64,000 nucleotides of DNA from Mangrovibrevibacter kandeliae (GTDB taxonomy: Bacteria > Pseudomonadota > Alphaproteobacteria > Rhizobiales > Rhizobiaceae): contig NZ_JANIFJ010000003.1 of assembly GCF_024519155.1 (NCBI RefSeq), positions 124,001 through 188,000 of the forward strand. The letters are read 5' to 3'. The notes beneath the pieces are model-generated. The model had not been told where the DNA came from. It saw nothing but the letters and a program-made list of their open reading frames with translations, and made no database searches. The position numbers were made by a program, and so were the translations under genes. Within the stretch, counting starts at the first letter, position 1; each line of letters opens with the position of its first letter. Below are positions 20,069 through 30,023 of this stretch, in pieces.

Positions 20069-22558
20069 ATGGCGGCTGGATCTAAGCTTCTGCGCGCGGT
20101 GTCCGCGGTGGCCTTGTCCTCCACGATGCTCGGGGCCGTCGCGATCGGCACGCAGCTCGTGGGGCTGGGCGAGGCCTCGGCTGCCGTGGTCAGCGGCATC
20201 AGCGTCAAGGGCAATCAGCGCGTCGAGGATCAGACGATCCGCGACTTCATGTCGATCAAGCCGGGCGAGAACGTCAACGACGCCGGCATCGACGCGGCGG
20301 TGCGCCGGCTGTATTCCACCGGCCTCTTCTCCAACGTGCGCATCAGCCAGAACGGCGGCACTTTACTGGTGGAGGTGGACGAGAACCAGATCGTCAACCA
20401 GGTCCTCTTCCAGGGCAACAACAAGATCAAGGACGCCCAGCTCGAGGCGGCGGTGCAGACCCAGCCCCGCGGCGCCTATTCCGAGGCGACCGCGCAGGCC
20501 GACGTCGATGGCATCAAGGAAGCCTATTCGCGGATCGGTCGCAGCGATGCAGTCGTGTCGGTGCGCACGCAGCCGATCGAGGGCAACCGCGTCAACGTGA
20601 TCTTCGACATCCAGGAAGGCGAGCGGACCAAGATCGGTCAGATCACCTTCGTCGGCAACAACGCCTTCGGCGACACCCGGCTCAAGCAGGTGATCCAGCT
20701 GCGCGAGTCGGGCATTCTGAGCTTCATCTCGCGCAACGACGTCTATGACGAGGACCGGTTGCGGGCCGACGAGGAGGCGCTCCGCCGCTTCTACTACAAT
20801 CGCGGCTATGCGGACTTCCGCATCGTCTCGTCGGTCGCCGAGCTCGACGAGGCGCAGAACAAGTACTTCATCACCTTCACGGTCGACGAGGGCGAGCGCT
20901 ACGCCTTCGGCAACGTCAACGTCGAGAGCACCATCCCGGGCATCGACGGCGAGGCGCTGCGCGGCGAGCTGAAGACGCAGGCAGGCGACGTCTACAGCGC
21001 CAAGAGCGTCGAGGACACGCTGGTCAATCTGACCAACCGCGTCGCAGCCAGCGGCTATGCCTTCGCGCAGGTGACCCCGCGCGGCAACCGCGACTTCACC
21101 AACCACACCATCTCGGTCGACTACGTGATCGACCAGGGACCGCGCGCCTACATCGAGCGCATCGACATCCGCGGCAACACCAAGACGCGCGACTACGTGA
21201 TCCGCCGCGAGTTCGACGTCGCGGAGGGCGATGCCTTCAACCAGGTCCTGATCCAGCGCGCCAAGCAGCGGCTCGAGGATCTCGGCTTCTTCAACCGCGT
21301 CGCGGTCTCCACCGCGCCGGGCAACGAGCCCGACCGGGTGATCGTGATCGTCGACGTCGACGAGAAGTCGACGGGCGAGTTCTCGGTCGGCGGCGGCTAC
21401 ACCACGGGCGGCGACAGCTCCGGCCCGGTGGCGGAGGTCGGCGTCACGGAGCGCAACTTCCTCGGCCGCGGTCAGTTCGTGAAGGTTTCGGCCGGCTTCG
21501 GCTCGGGCACGCGCAACTACAACCTGTCCTTCACCGAGCCCTATTTCCTCGGGCGCCGTCTGGCGGCGGGATTCGACGTCTACCGCACGGAAAACACGTC
21601 CGGCGACTACGACGTGACGCGGACCGGCGGCGACGTGCGCCTCGCCGCGCCGATCACCGAGCAGCTCACCGCCCAGGTCGCCTACAACTTCAAGCAGGAG
21701 GTGTTCGGCGACGACAAGGGCATCGATTTGGAGGCCGACCTCGACGGTGACGGTCGCGCGGACGACGACGTCAACGATCCGAGCCGCCTGCCTCTGGTGC
21801 TCCCCTACAAGAGCACCTGCGACAACCCGGATCCTTCGGGCCTCTATCCGCGCCCGGCGCCGCGCTACACCAAGTCGGACATCATCAACGAGGCGATCTG
21901 CGACAGCCCCTACACGACGTCGTCGGTGTCCTACTCGCTGACCTACAACACGCTGGACAGCAACAAGGACCCGCGCGACGGTATCCTGATCCAGGGCGGA
22001 CAGGAGTTCGCCGGCATCGGTGGCGATGCGAACTTCATCAAGTCGACGGCCAAGGCGAACTACTTCAAGCTCCTGTCCGAGGAGTACGACGTGGTGGGTC
22101 AGCTCAGCGCCGGTGCCGGCAACGTGTCCGCGCTCGGCGGCGACCTGCGGGTCTTCGACAACTTCTTCAAGGGTCAGGACATCGTCCGTGGCTTCAAGTC
22201 GAAGGGCATCGGCCCGCGGCAGAACAGCGTCGACGGCGACGCGGACGAGGCGGTCTCGATCGGCGGCACGAACTACGTGAACGCCTCGGCCGAGGCGACC
22301 TTCCCGCTGCCGGTGGTGTCGCGTGACTTCGGCTTCCGCGGCGCAGTCTTCGCCGATGCCGGCTCGGTCTGGGGGTCGGAGTTCGACGGTGAGCCGGGCG
22401 TGGTCGGAACGGACTTCTCCCTGCGTGCGTCGGCCGGTGTCGGCCTCATCTGGGCGTCGCCCTTCGGTCCGCTGCGCGTGAACTACGCGTATCCGATCGC
22501 CAAGGAGGACTTCGACCAGACGCAGGAATTCTCCTTCGGCTTCTCGACCCGCTTCTAA
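20069..22558 (+). CDS. bamA: Outer membrane protein assembly factor BamA
   Basis: The core of the BAM complex, which folds and inserts beta-barrel proteins in the outer membrane. Of 829 residues, about 1-40 are a signal peptide ending GEASA. Five POTRA domains follow (to about residue 430), each opening with patterns such as VSGISVKGNQRV and YIERIDIRGNTKTRDYVIRR. The C-terminal half is a 16-strand barrel with the conserved KGQDIVRGF lid motif and PFGPLRVNYAYP. The last residues FSFGFSTRF end in aromatic Phe, the BAM recognition signal. The ATG follows TAAGGG. It is preceded by rseP and followed by lpxD, the usual order. Confidence 0.97.
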   Translation: MAAGSKLLRAVSAVALSSTMLGAVAIGTQLVGLGEASAAVVSGISVKGNQRVEDQTIRDFMSIKPGENVNDAGIDAAVRRLYSTGLFSNVRISQNGGTLLVEVDENQIVNQVLFQGNNKIKDAQLEAAVQTQPRGAYSEATAQADVDGIKEAYSRIGRSDAVVSVRTQPIEGNRVNVIFDIQEGERTKIGQITFVGNNAFGDTRLKQVIQLRESGILSFISRNDVYDEDRLRADEEALRRFYYNRGYADFRIVSSVAELDEAQNKYFITFTVDEGERYAFGNVNVESTIPGIDGEALRGELKTQAGDVYSAKSVEDTLVNLTNRVAASGYAFAQVTPRGNRDFTNHTISVDYVIDQGPRAYIERIDIRGNTKTRDYVIRREFDVAEGDAFNQVLIQRAKQRLEDLGFFNRVAVSTAPGNEPDRVIVIVDVDEKSTGEFSVGGGYTTGGDSSGPVAEVGVTERNFLGRGQFVKVSAGFGSGTRNYNLSFTEPYFLGRRLAAGFDVYRTENTSGDYDVTRTGGDVRLAAPITEQLTAQVAYNFKQEVFGDDKGIDLEADLDGDGRADDDVNDPSRLPLVLPYKSTCDNPDPSGLYPRPAPRYTKSDIINEAICDSPYTTSSVSYSLTYNTLDSNKDPRDGILIQGGQEFAGIGGDANFIKSTAKANYFKLLSEEYDVVGQLSAGAGNVSALGGDLRVFDNFFKGQDIVRGFKSKGIGPRQNSVDGDADEAVSIGGTNYVNASAEATFPLPVVSRDFGFRGAVFADAGSVWGSEFDGEPGVVGTDFSLRASAGVGLIWASPFGPLRVNYAYPIAKEDFDQTQEFSFGFSTRF

Positions 22559-22603
22559 CACGAAGAGCGCGGATCGCCGGTCAGGCGGCCGCGCGAGGCG
22601 ACC

Positions 22604-23680
22604 ATGACCGATACGGCATTCTTCGCGCGCGGCGAGGGACTTTCCCTCGCCGACCTCGCCACACTCTGCGGCGGGCGGTTGACCGTAGCGGATGCCGGCG
22701 CCGATCGGGTCACCGGGCTCGCGGCCTTGGGCACGGCGGGTCCGGACGACCTCAGCTTCTTCGACAGTGTCGGCTACACGCAGGATCTGGCGCAGACGCG
22801 GGCAGGGTGCGTGCTCCTGAGCGAGCGGTACCTGCCGCTGCTCGCGGCCGGGACGGTCGGTCTCGTCGTCTCCGATCCGTCCAATGCGTTCGCGGTCGCG
22901 GGGCAGGCGCTCTATCCCGGCGCTCTGCGCCCGACTCCGTCGACGGGCATCGAAGGCATCTCGCCTGCGGCCCATGTGGACCGGTCGGCCGTGCTGGAGG
23001 CGGATGTCACCGTCGAGGCGGGCGCGGTGATCGGTCCCGGCGTCGCGGTCGGCCGGGGCACCGTCGTCGGAGCCGGTGCGGTGATCGCTCAGGGGTGCCG
23101 CATCGGCCGGGACTGCCGGATCGGGCCGCAGGTGACCGTTACCTGTGCGTTGATCGGCAACGGCGTCATCCTGCATCCCGGCGTGCGGATCGGGCAGGAT
23201 GGCTTCGGCTATGCCGCGGGACGCAAGGGCATCACCAAGATCGTCCAGATCGGTCGTGTCATCGTGCAGGACGGCGTCGAGATCGGAGCGAACAGCACGA
23301 TCGACCGTGGCGGCGTCCGGGACACGGTGATCGGCGAGAACACCAAGATCGACAACCAGGTCCAGATTGGCCACAACGTGCGCATCGGGCGCAACTGCCT
23401 GATCGTGGCGCAGGTCGGCATCGCGGGAAGCGCGACGCTCGGCGACGGCGTCATGATCGGCGGCCAATCAGGCGTCAACGGACACGTCACCATCGGCGAC
23501 GGCGCGCAGATCGCCGCCGTCAGCACGGTCGCCGGCGATGTTCCGCCTCGGGCACGCTGGGGCGGCACGCCGGCCCGGCCGGTCCGCGAGTGGCTGCGCG
23601 AGGTGACCTACTTGCGCGAACTGATGAAGACGAAGCGAGGTGCAGGGGAGGCGAATGAGCGAAGCGACGAAGACGCTTGA
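22604..23680 (+). CDS. lpxD: UDP-3-O-acylglucosamine N-acyltransferase
   Basis: The third step of lipid A synthesis, which adds a hydroxyacyl chain from ACP to UDP-3-O-acylglucosamine. The 358-residue protein has the N-terminal uridine-binding domain (about 1-105) and then a left-handed beta helix of hexapeptide repeats (about 110-310; for example [20 protein letters not shown]). The catalytic histidine lies in the IGHNVRIG region, and GQDGFGYA is a family marker. The C-terminus forms a helix. Its end overlaps the start of fabZ by 26 bases, indicating one transcript. Confidence 0.96.
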   Translation: MTDTAFFARGEGLSLADLATLCGGRLTVADAGADRVTGLAALGTAGPDDLSFFDSVGYTQDLAQTRAGCVLLSERYLPLLAAGTVGLVVSDPSNAFAVAGQALYPGALRPTPSTGIEGISPAAHVDRSAVLEADVTVEAGAVIGPGVAVGRGTVVGAGAVIAQGCRIGRDCRIGPQVTVTCALIGNGVILHPGVRIGQDGFGYAAGRKGITKIVQIGRVIVQDGVEIGANSTIDRGGVRDTVIGENTKIDNQVQIGHNVRIGRNCLIVAQVGIAGSATLGDGVMIGGQSGVNGHVTIGDGAQIAAVSTVAGDVPPRARWGGTPARPVREWLREVTYLRELMKTKRGAGEANERSDEDA

Positions 23681-24122
23681 GAGCGTCGACATTCTGAAGA
23701 TCCTCGAGCTCCTGCCGCATCGCTACCCATTTCTCATGGTCGACCGGATCCTGGAGATCGACGCCGATCGCAGCGCCGTCGGCATCAAGAACGTGACCGC
23801 CAACGAGCCGCATTTCCTCGGCCATTTTCCGTCGGCGCCGGTGATGCCGGGCGTCCTGATCATCGAGGGCATGGCCCAGACGGCGGGCGCGATCTGCACC
23901 CTGGCGACTGGCGGCGGCACGCCGCAGCTCGTCTACTTCATGACCATCGACGGTGCGAAGTTCCGCCGCCCCGTGGTGCCGGGCGACCGGCTCGAATACC
24001 ACGTCCTGCAGGTGAAGAAGCGGGCCAACATCTGGAAGTTCGCCTGCGAGGCGAAGGTGGACGGGACCAAGGTCGCCGAAGCCACCGTCAGCGCCATGCT
24101 GGTGCCGCGCGAGGCCGCCTGA
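23655..24122 (+). CDS. fabZ: 3-hydroxyacyl-ACP dehydratase FabZ
   Basis: A hot-dog-fold dehydratase of type II fatty acid synthesis. The 155-residue protein has the catalytic His57 in FLGHFPSAP and Glu71 in [11 protein letters not shown], with the opening [14 protein letters not shown] chose the ATG after GGGGAGGCGA; it lies inside the end of lpxD, giving a 26-base overlap. Between lpxD and lpxA it links fatty-acid supply with lipid A synthesis, as in most Gram-negative bacteria. Confidence 0.97.
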   Translation: MSEATKTLESVDILKILELLPHRYPFLMVDRILEIDADRSAVGIKNVTANEPHFLGHFPSAPVMPGVLIIEGMAQTAGAICTLATGGGTPQLVYFMTIDGAKFRRPVVPGDRLEYHVLQVKKRANIWKFACEAKVDGTKVAEATVSAMLVPREAA

Positions 24123-24126
24123 AATC

Positions 24127-24930
24127 ATGACGAGCACCATCCATCCGTCCTCGATCATCGAGGACGGCGCCGTCATCGGCGACGACGTCGAGATCGGCCC
24201 CTTCTGCCACATCGGCCCGCAGGTCACCCTCGGAGCCGGCGCGCGCCTGCGGTCGCACGTCGTGATCGGCGGCAATACCAGCGTCGGCGCCAACGCGCGG
24301 ATCTACCCCTTCGCCTCGCTCGGCCTCGCGCCGCAGCACCTGAAGTATCGCGGCGAGGACACGCGCCTGGTGATCGGCGCCAACTGCCTGATCCGCGAGT
24401 CGGTGACGATGAACGCCGGCACCGTGCAGGGGCGCTCGGAGACGACCGTCGGCGACAACTGCAGCTTCTTCACCGGCGCGCACGTGGCGCATGACTGCGT
24501 GCTCGGCTCCAACGTCACGCTGATCAACAACGTGATGCTCGCCGGACACTGCGTCGTCGGCGACTTCGCCACCATCGCCGGGGGCTCGGGCATCCATCAG
24601 TTCACCCGCGTCGGCCACCACGCCTATATCGGCGGTCTCGCGGCGGTCGAGGGCGACGTCATTCCGTTCGGCATGGTGCTTGGCAACCGCGCGTATCTCT
24701 CGGGCCTCAACGTCATCGGGATGAAGCGCGCGGGCTTCAGCCGCGACGCGATCCGCAACGTGCGCAAGGCCTACCGCATGCTGTTCTCCGACGATCTCAC
24801 CTTCAAGGAGAACATGGAGGAGGTCGAGGCGGAATATCCCGAGGATCCGCTGGTGCAGGACCTGATGACCTTCATCCGCTCCGGCGGCGACCGCGCGCTC
24901 TGCTTCCCGCGGCCCGCGCGTCCGGCCTGA
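24127..24930 (+). CDS. lpxA: Acyl-ACP--UDP-N-acetylglucosamine O-acyltransferase
   Basis: The first enzyme of lipid A synthesis. The 267-residue protein is a trimeric left-handed beta helix: IHPSSIIEDGAVIGDDVEIG begins the repeats. The catalytic histidine lies in FTGAHVAHDCVLG, and GLNVIGMKRAGFSRD leads into the C-terminal helical domain that binds UDP-GlcNAc. It starts four bases after fabZ, within the same operon. Confidence 0.96.
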   Translation: MTSTIHPSSIIEDGAVIGDDVEIGPFCHIGPQVTLGAGARLRSHVVIGGNTSVGANARIYPFASLGLAPQHLKYRGEDTRLVIGANCLIRESVTMNAGTVQGRSETTVGDNCSFFTGAHVAHDCVLGSNVTLINNVMLAGHCVVGDFATIAGGSGIHQFTRVGHHAYIGGLAAVEGDVIPFGMVLGNRAYLSGLNVIGMKRAGFSRDAIRNVRKAYRMLFSDDLTFKENMEEVEAEYPEDPLVQDLMTFIRSGGDRALCFPRPARPA

Positions 24931-24935
24931 TCCTC

Positions 24936-25799
24936 GTGGAGCGCTCGTCGCCGCGCGTGCTCGGCATCGTCGCCGGCGGCGGCGACCTGCCGCGCCTCGT
25001 CGCGCAAAGCGCCACCCTGAACGGCTGGGTCCCGCTGCTGGTGCGCGTCGGCGATGGCCTCCACCAGTCGCTCGACATCGACAGCATCGAGGTGCCCTGG
25101 GGCCGGGTCGGCGACGCGATCGAGACGCTGCGGGGCCGAGGCGTTCGGCATCTCGTCTTCTGTGGCACGATCTCGATCCGACCGGATTTCCGCTCGATCG
25201 TGCCCAGCCTGCGCACGCTCGCGCTGCTGCCGACCCTGTTCCGGGTGGTGCGCGGGGGCGACGACACGCTGCTGCGCGGCGCGGCGCGTGGCTTCGAGTC
25301 GCGCGGCTTCGAGGTTCTCGCGGTGCAGGACATCGCGCCCGAACTGCTCGTGCCGGCGGGGCCGCTGACCTCCCACCTTCCGGGCGGGCGCGAGACGGCG
25401 GCACTCGACCGCGCCTTCGCGGCCGCCGCACGGCTGGGGGCGCTCGACATCGGGCAGGCCGTCGTCGCCTCGCCCGATCGGGTGATTGCGCTCGAGGGCA
25501 TCGAGGGGACGCAGGAGATGCTGGCGCGCGTTGCCGATCTGCGCCGGCGGGGACGGATCGGGCGCAAGGAGCCCTGCGTCCTCGTCAAGGCGCCGAAGCC
25601 GCAGCAGGACCATCGCTTCGATCTGCCGAGCATCGGTGCGGCGACCATCGAGCTCGCGGCCGAGGCCGGACTGGTCGGCATCGGTCTCGGAGCGGGCGCC
25701 GCGCTCGTCATCGGGCTCGACGACGTGCTGGCCGCCGCGGCGCGGCACGGGCTGTTCGTAATCGGGCGGGCGGCGGCTGGCGACGGGGATGCGGGATGA
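24936..25799 (+). CDS. lpxI: UDP-2,3-diacylglucosamine pyrophosphatase LpxI
   Basis: A DUF1009 family enzyme that hydrolyses UDP-2,3-diacylglucosamine to lipid X. LpxI replaces the LpxH enzyme of enterobacteria in most alphaproteobacteria. The 287-residue protein has LGIVAGGGDLPRLVAQSA at the N-terminus, the central DIGQAVVASPDRVIALEGIEG segment and the C-terminal VLVKAPKPQQDHRFDLPSIG stretch, all typical. It starts with a GTG five bases after lpxA, and its stop overlaps the lpxB ATG by four bases. Confidence 0.95.
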   Translation: MERSSPRVLGIVAGGGDLPRLVAQSATLNGWVPLLVRVGDGLHQSLDIDSIEVPWGRVGDAIETLRGRGVRHLVFCGTISIRPDFRSIVPSLRTLALLPTLFRVVRGGDDTLLRGAARGFESRGFEVLAVQDIAPELLVPAGPLTSHLPGGRETAALDRAFAAAARLGALDIGQAVVASPDRVIALEGIEGTQEMLARVADLRRRGRIGRKEPCVLVKAPKPQQDHRFDLPSIGAATIELAAEAGLVGIGLGAGAALVIGLDDVLAAAARHGLFVIGRAAAGDGDAG

Positions 25800-26956
25800 G
25801 GATCGCCTTCATCACCGGAGAGGAGTCCGGCGACCGGATCGGCGCCGACCTCATTCAGGCCCTGCGCGCACGCCTCGGCGACGATCTGGAGATCACCGGC
25901 CTCGGCGGCGACGCGATGCGCGAGGCCGGGCTGGCAAGCCTCTTTCCCATCGAGGAGCTGTCGATCATCGGGGTCGGTGCGATCCTGGCGCGCCTGCCGC
26001 AACTGGCGCGACGGCTGAACCAGGCGACGGCGCACGTCCTGCAAAGCGCGCCGGATGTCCTCGTGGTGATCGACAGCCCGACCTTCTCGCATCGCGTGGC
26101 GCGGCGGGTGCGGGCGCGGCGGCCGGGCCTGCCGATCGTCAACTACATCCCTCCGACGGTCTGGGCCTGGCGCCCGGAGCGGGCTGCCGCGATGCGCGGC
26201 TACATCGATCACGCGCTTTGCGCCTTCCCCTTCGAGCCGGAGGTTCTGCGGGCGCTCGGCGGACCTCCGGCGACCTATGTCGGCCATCCGCTGATGGGCG
26301 TGCCCGCGCTGCAGAGGATCATGGCGGCCTCCGACGAAGTGCCGGATCCCCGCTCGGCGGAACCGCCGCATCTCCTGCTGCTGCCGGGATCGCGCAGCGG
26401 CGAGATCGCGCGGCTGATCGACGACTTCGGTGCGACGCTCCAGCTGCTGGCGGAACGGCTCCCGGGCCTGCGGGCGACCCTGCCGACGCTGCCGCACCGG
26501 CTCGACAGGATCGAGGCGGCGATCTCGGGCTGGGCGGTGAAGCCGACGGTGGTGACCGGCGAGGCGGCGAAGTGGGAAGCGTTCGGATCGGCCGATGCCG
26601 CGCTCGCCGCCTCGGGCACCGTGTCGCTGGAACTCGCGCTCGCCGGCGTGCCGATGGCGCTCGCCTACCGGCTCGATGCGGTCAGCTACCGATTGCGGCA
26701 TCTGATGACCGGCTGGACGGCCGCGCTGCCGAACTTCATCGCCGGCCATCCGCTCGTCCCCGAGCACTTTCACGAGTTCGTCCGGGCCGAGCATCTGGCC
26801 CGCCGGATGCAGCGGCTGTTGACCGATACGCCGGAACGACGGGCGCAACTGGCCGGCTTCGGGGAGATCCGCGAGGCGATGCGGGTGACGCGCCCGGCGG
26901 GTGACACCGCGGCCGATGTCATTCTCGACCTTGCCCGGTGCGGGCGGCGCGGCTGA
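25796..26956 (+). CDS. lpxB: Lipid-A-disaccharide synthase
   Basis: A GT19 glycosyltransferase that joins lipid X to UDP-2,3-diacylglucosamine. The 386-residue protein opens with FITGEESGDRIGADLI, then GLGGDAMREAGL, INYIPPTVWAWRPERA-like segment, and LLPGSRSGEIARL before the second Rossmann domain, ending with PLVPEHFHEF. The ATG overlaps the lpxI stop (ATGA). It is the last gene of the bamA-lpx unit and converges with gltA, with a hairpin terminator between them. Confidence 0.96.
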   Translation: MRIAFITGEESGDRIGADLIQALRARLGDDLEITGLGGDAMREAGLASLFPIEELSIIGVGAILARLPQLARRLNQATAHVLQSAPDVLVVIDSPTFSHRVARRVRARRPGLPIVNYIPPTVWAWRPERAAAMRGYIDHALCAFPFEPEVLRALGGPPATYVGHPLMGVPALQRIMAASDEVPDPRSAEPPHLLLLPGSRSGEIARLIDDFGATLQLLAERLPGLRATLPTLPHRLDRIEAAISGWAVKPTVVTGEAAKWEAFGSADAALAASGTVSLELALAGVPMALAYRLDAVSYRLRHLMTGWTAALPNFIAGHPLVPEHFHEFVRAEHLARRMQRLLTDTPERRAQLAGFGEIREAMRVTRPAGDTAADVILDLARCGRRG

Positions 26957-27016
26957 ACAAACGCGAGCACGCGAACGAGCTCGAGGGCTCGCCGCACAAG
27001 CTCCGCAAGCGCGGAA

Positions 27017-27043
27017 ACAAAAACGGGCGCCGAGGCGCCCGTT
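27017..27043 (-). terminator. Rho-independent terminator of gltA
   Basis: Arms ACGGGCGCC (27023-27031) and GGCGCCCGT (27034-27042). On the minus strand the hairpin is followed by TTTTTGTTT, which makes it a strong gltA terminator; it may also stop transcription from lpxB. Confidence 0.75.
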
Positions 27044-27075
27044 CCGAAGAGCTTGACGATTTCAGCCGTCAGCCG

Positions 27076-28365
27076 TCAGCCGCGCTCGCCGAGCGGGACG
27101 TAATCGCGCTGCGCCGCGCCGGTGTAGAGCTGGCGCGGACGGCCGATGCGCTGATGCGGATCCTCGATCATCTCCTTCCACTGCGCGATCCAGCCGACGG
27201 TGCGCGCGACGGCGAAGAGCACGGTGAACATGGCGGTCGGGAAGCCGAGCGCCTTCAGCGTGATGCCGGAGTAGAAGTCGACGTTCGGATAGAGCTTCTT
27301 CTCGATGAAGTACTCGTCGTTCAGCGCGATGTGCTCGAGCTCCATCGCCACCTCGAGCAGCGGATCGTCCTTGATGCCGAGCGTCTCGAGCACCTCGTGG
27401 CAGGTCTGCTGCATGATCTTGGCGCGGGGATCGTAGTTCTTGTAGACCCGGTGGCCGAAGCCCATCAGGCGGAACGGATCGTTGCGATCCTTGGCGCGGT
27501 TGATGAATTCGGGGATCCTGTCCTTGCTGCCGATCTCCGACAGCATGTTGAGCGCCGCCTCGTTGGCGCCGCCATGCGCCGGGCCCCAGAGGCAGGCGAT
27601 GCCAGCGGCGATGCAGGCGAAGGGATTGGCGCCGGACGAGCCCGCGAGGCGGACCGTGGACGTCGAGGCGTTCTGCTCGTGATCGGCGTGGAGGATGAAG
27701 ATCCGATCCATCGCCCGGGCGAGCACCGGGTTGATCTGGTAGGGCTCGCACGGCACGGCGAAGCACATGTGCAGGAAGTTTTCCGCGTAGGAGAGGTCGT
27801 TGCGCGGATAAACGAAGGGCTGGCCGATGTGGTACTTGTAGGCCATCGCCGCGATCGTCGGCATCTTGGCGATCATGCGCAGCGAGGCGACCATGCGCTG
27901 GTGCGGATCGGTGATGTCGGTCGAGTCATGGTAGAAGGCCGACAGCGCGCCGACCGTGCCGACCATGACGGCCATCGGGTGAGCGTCGCGACGGTAGCCG
28001 GTGAAGAAGCGGCTCATCTGCTCGTGCACCATCGTGTGGTGCGTCACGCGGTGGACGAAATCGGCCTTCTCACGCTCGGACGGCAGCTCGCCGTAGAGCA
28101 GGAGATAGCAGGTCTCCAGGAAGTCGCCGCGCTCGGCCAGCTGGTCGATCGGATAGCCGCGATGCAGCAGCACGCCTTCGTCGCCATCGATATAGGTGAT
28201 CTTCGACTCGCAGGATGCCGTCGAAGAAAAGCCCGGATCGTAGGTGAAGACGCCCGTGTCCTTGTAGAGCGTGCCGATCTCGACGACGTCCGGACCGATG
28301 GTGCCCTTTCGGATCGGGAGATCGGCAGCCTTTTCGCCGAGTGCCATTTTGGCCGGTGTCGTCAT
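27076..28365 (-). CDS. gltA: Citrate synthase (type II)
   Basis: Condenses acetyl-CoA with oxaloacetate at the entry to the TCA cycle. The 429-residue protein has the type II (hexameric, NADH-sensitive) layout. It contains the N-terminal domain opening [16 protein letters not shown], the catalytic His in [13 protein letters not shown], His in [15 protein letters not shown] and the Asp in VDFYSGI. The ATG follows GAAAGGAAC. It is transcribed away from gltX with a 132-base gap between. That gap holds a perfect palindrome and a motif shared with the phasin upstream region. Confidence 0.97.
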   Translation of the reverse strand: MTTPAKMALGEKAADLPIRKGTIGPDVVEIGTLYKDTGVFTYDPGFSSTASCESKITYIDGDEGVLLHRGYPIDQLAERGDFLETCYLLLYGELPSEREKADFVHRVTHHTMVHEQMSRFFTGYRRDAHPMAVMVGTVGALSAFYHDSTDITDPHQRMVASLRMIAKMPTIAAMAYKYHIGQPFVYPRNDLSYAENFLHMCFAVPCEPYQINPVLARAMDRIFILHADHEQNASTSTVRLAGSSGANPFACIAAGIACLWGPAHGGANEAALNMLSEIGSKDRIPEFINRAKDRNDPFRLMGFGHRVYKNYDPRAKIMQQTCHEVLETLGIKDDPLLEVAMELEHIALNDEYFIEKKLYPNVDFYSGITLKALGFPTAMFTVLFAVARTVGWIAQWKEMIEDPHQRIGRPRQLYTGAAQRDYVPLGERG

Positions 28366-28387
28366 GCGAAGTTCCTTTCCCGAAGCC

Positions 28388-28405
28388 GCGCAACGACCGT
28401 TGCGC
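28388..28405. repeat. Perfect palindrome in the gltA upstream region
   Basis: GCGCAACG-AC-CGTTGCGC: eight-base arms with a two-base centre, 23-40 bases before the gltA start. It could be an operator or fold in the gltA leader RNA. A TTGTGCACTGC motif on the minus strand partly overlaps its upstream arm (28402-28415). Confidence 0.5.
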
Positions 28406-28416
28406 AGTGCACAAGC
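28402..28416 (-). promoter_or_regulatory. TTGTGCA-type motif upstream of gltA
   Basis: On the minus strand the sequence reads TTGTGCACTGCGCAA. Its first eleven bases match the phasin upstream motif TTGTGCAGTGC at all but one position. A shared regulator for acetyl-CoA use and PHB storage (PhaR/AniA type) is a possibility, not shown. Confidence 0.3.
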
Positions 28417-28497
28417 AGTTTCAGGACCTCTGCCTACTCCAAAGCACCGGAGCTCACAAGTTGAGCGGCGGCCCGCGCCGAGGGGGGCTGCTCGACC

Positions 28498-29925
28498 TCA
28501 GGACTGGGCGACCTGATCGTGCAGCCGGGCCAGGGCCTCGTCGCGGCCGAGCACGGCGAGGACGTCGAAGACGCCGGGTGAGGTGGTTCTGCCGGTGAGC
28601 GCAGCACGCAGGGGCTGTGCCGCCTTGCCGAGCTTCAGGCCGGCGCCGTCGGCATACGTCCGCACCGCGGCCTCGACGCTGCCTGCCGTCCACTCATCGA
28701 GTGCCCCCAGACCCGGCAGCAGCGCGGCGACGGTGGCGCGCCCGCCATCGGCGAGGATGGCCTCGGCCTTCTCGTCGATTGCGAGCGGGCGCTCGGCGAA
28801 CAGGAACGCGGCGCCCTCGGTGAGCTCGACCAGCGTCTTGGCGCGCTCCTTGAGGCCGGGCATCGCGGCGGCGAGCTGGCGGCGGACCTCCTCCTCGGGC
28901 CGGCGCTTCAGGATCTCGCCGTTCGGCAGGTGGTCGCGTTCGACCATCAGCATGTCGACGAGCGCACCGTCCTCCGTCTGGCGGATCCAGTGACCGTTCA
29001 CCGCCTCGAGCTTGGCGAAGTCGAAGCGCGCCGCGCCCTTGTTGATCGCCGGCAGGTCGAACCAGGCGATCATGTCGTCGGTGCCGATGATCTCCTCGTC
29101 GCCGTGCGCCCAGCCGAGGCGGACGAGGTAGTTGCGCAGTGCGACTGGCAGGTAGCCCATCGCGCGGTACGCCTCCACGCCCAGCGCGCCGTGCCGCTTC
29201 GACAGCTTCGCCCCGTCCGGTCCGTGAATGAGCGGAATGTGCGACATCACCGGCACGTCCCACCCCATCGCCTGGTAGATCAGCGTCTGGCGCCCGGCAT
29301 TGGTGAGGTGGTCGTCGCCGCGGATGATGTGGGTGACGCCCATGTCGTGATCGTCGACGACGACCGCGTGCATGTAGGTCGGCGTGCCGTCCGAGCGCAG
29401 CAGCACGAAGTCGTCGAGATCCTTGTTGGGGAAGCGGACCTCGCCCTGCACCTGATCGTGGACCACCGTCTCGCCGTCGAGCGGCGCCTTCAGGCGGATC
29501 ACCGGGTCGACGCCGGCGGGCGCCTCGGAGGGATCGCGGTCGCGCCAGCGCCCGTCGTAGCGGGGCGGGCGCTTCTCTGCCTTCGCCGTCTCGCGCATCG
29601 CCTCGAGCTCGGCCGGGGTGGCATAGCAGCGATAGGCCTTGCCCGCGGCGAGGAGCGCCTCGGCGACCTCGCGGTGGCGCGCGGCGCGCGCGAACTGCGA
29701 GATCGGCGGCGCATCCGCTTCGAGTCCAAGCCAGGCAAGGCCGTCGATGATTGCCGTCACCGCGGCATCGGTCGAGCGCTCGCGGTCGGTGTCCTCGATG
29801 CGCAGGAGCATCGTTCCACCGGTGTGGCGGGCATAGAGCCAGTTGAACAGCGCCGTGCGTGCGCCGCCGATGTGGAGGAAGCCTGTGGGCGAGGGCGCGA
29901 AGCGCGTCACCACGGGTGCGGTCAT
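28498..29925 (-). CDS. gltX: Glutamyl-tRNA synthetase
   Basis: A class I aminoacyl-tRNA synthetase that charges tRNA-Glu (and, in many alphaproteobacteria, tRNA-Gln for later amidation). The 475-residue protein has the HIGH-type motif HIGG at 18-21 within [20 protein letters not shown] and the KMSKS-type motif [10 protein letters not shown] in the middle. The C-terminal half is the alpha-helical anticodon-binding region. Many Rhizobiales have two GltX paralogues; whether this one is discriminating cannot be told here. It is divergent from comEC by 98 bases. Confidence 0.96.
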   Translation of the reverse strand: MTAPVVTRFAPSPTGFLHIGGARTALFNWLYARHTGGTMLLRIEDTDRERSTDAAVTAIIDGLAWLGLEADAPPISQFARAARHREVAEALLAAGKAYRCYATPAELEAMRETAKAEKRPPRYDGRWRDRDPSEAPAGVDPVIRLKAPLDGETVVHDQVQGEVRFPNKDLDDFVLLRSDGTPTYMHAVVVDDHDMGVTHIIRGDDHLTNAGRQTLIYQAMGWDVPVMSHIPLIHGPDGAKLSKRHGALGVEAYRAMGYLPVALRNYLVRLGWAHGDEEIIGTDDMIAWFDLPAINKGAARFDFAKLEAVNGHWIRQTEDGALVDMLMVERDHLPNGEILKRRPEEEVRRQLAAAMPGLKERAKTLVELTEGAAFLFAERPLAIDEKAEAILADGGRATVAALLPGLGALDEWTAGSVEAAVRTYADGAGLKLGKAAQPLRAALTGRTTSPGVFDVLAVLGRDEALARLHDQVAQS

Positions 29926-30023
29926 GGCGGTGTCCGATCGATCTCTTGAGCTGGTTTTTCTGTCGGATTTGTCGCGCGGCTGTGTAGCATAGGGCCTGCG
30001 GGAGACAAGCCGGCGGGGCGCGG

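Noticed and set aside
20363-23467. A minus-strand open frame of over 1000 codons opposite bamA and lpxD
   Set aside because: In high-GC DNA the complement of a coding frame often stays open. The translation is rich in Arg, Asp and Val repeats with no domain, and both plus-strand genes are unmistakable.
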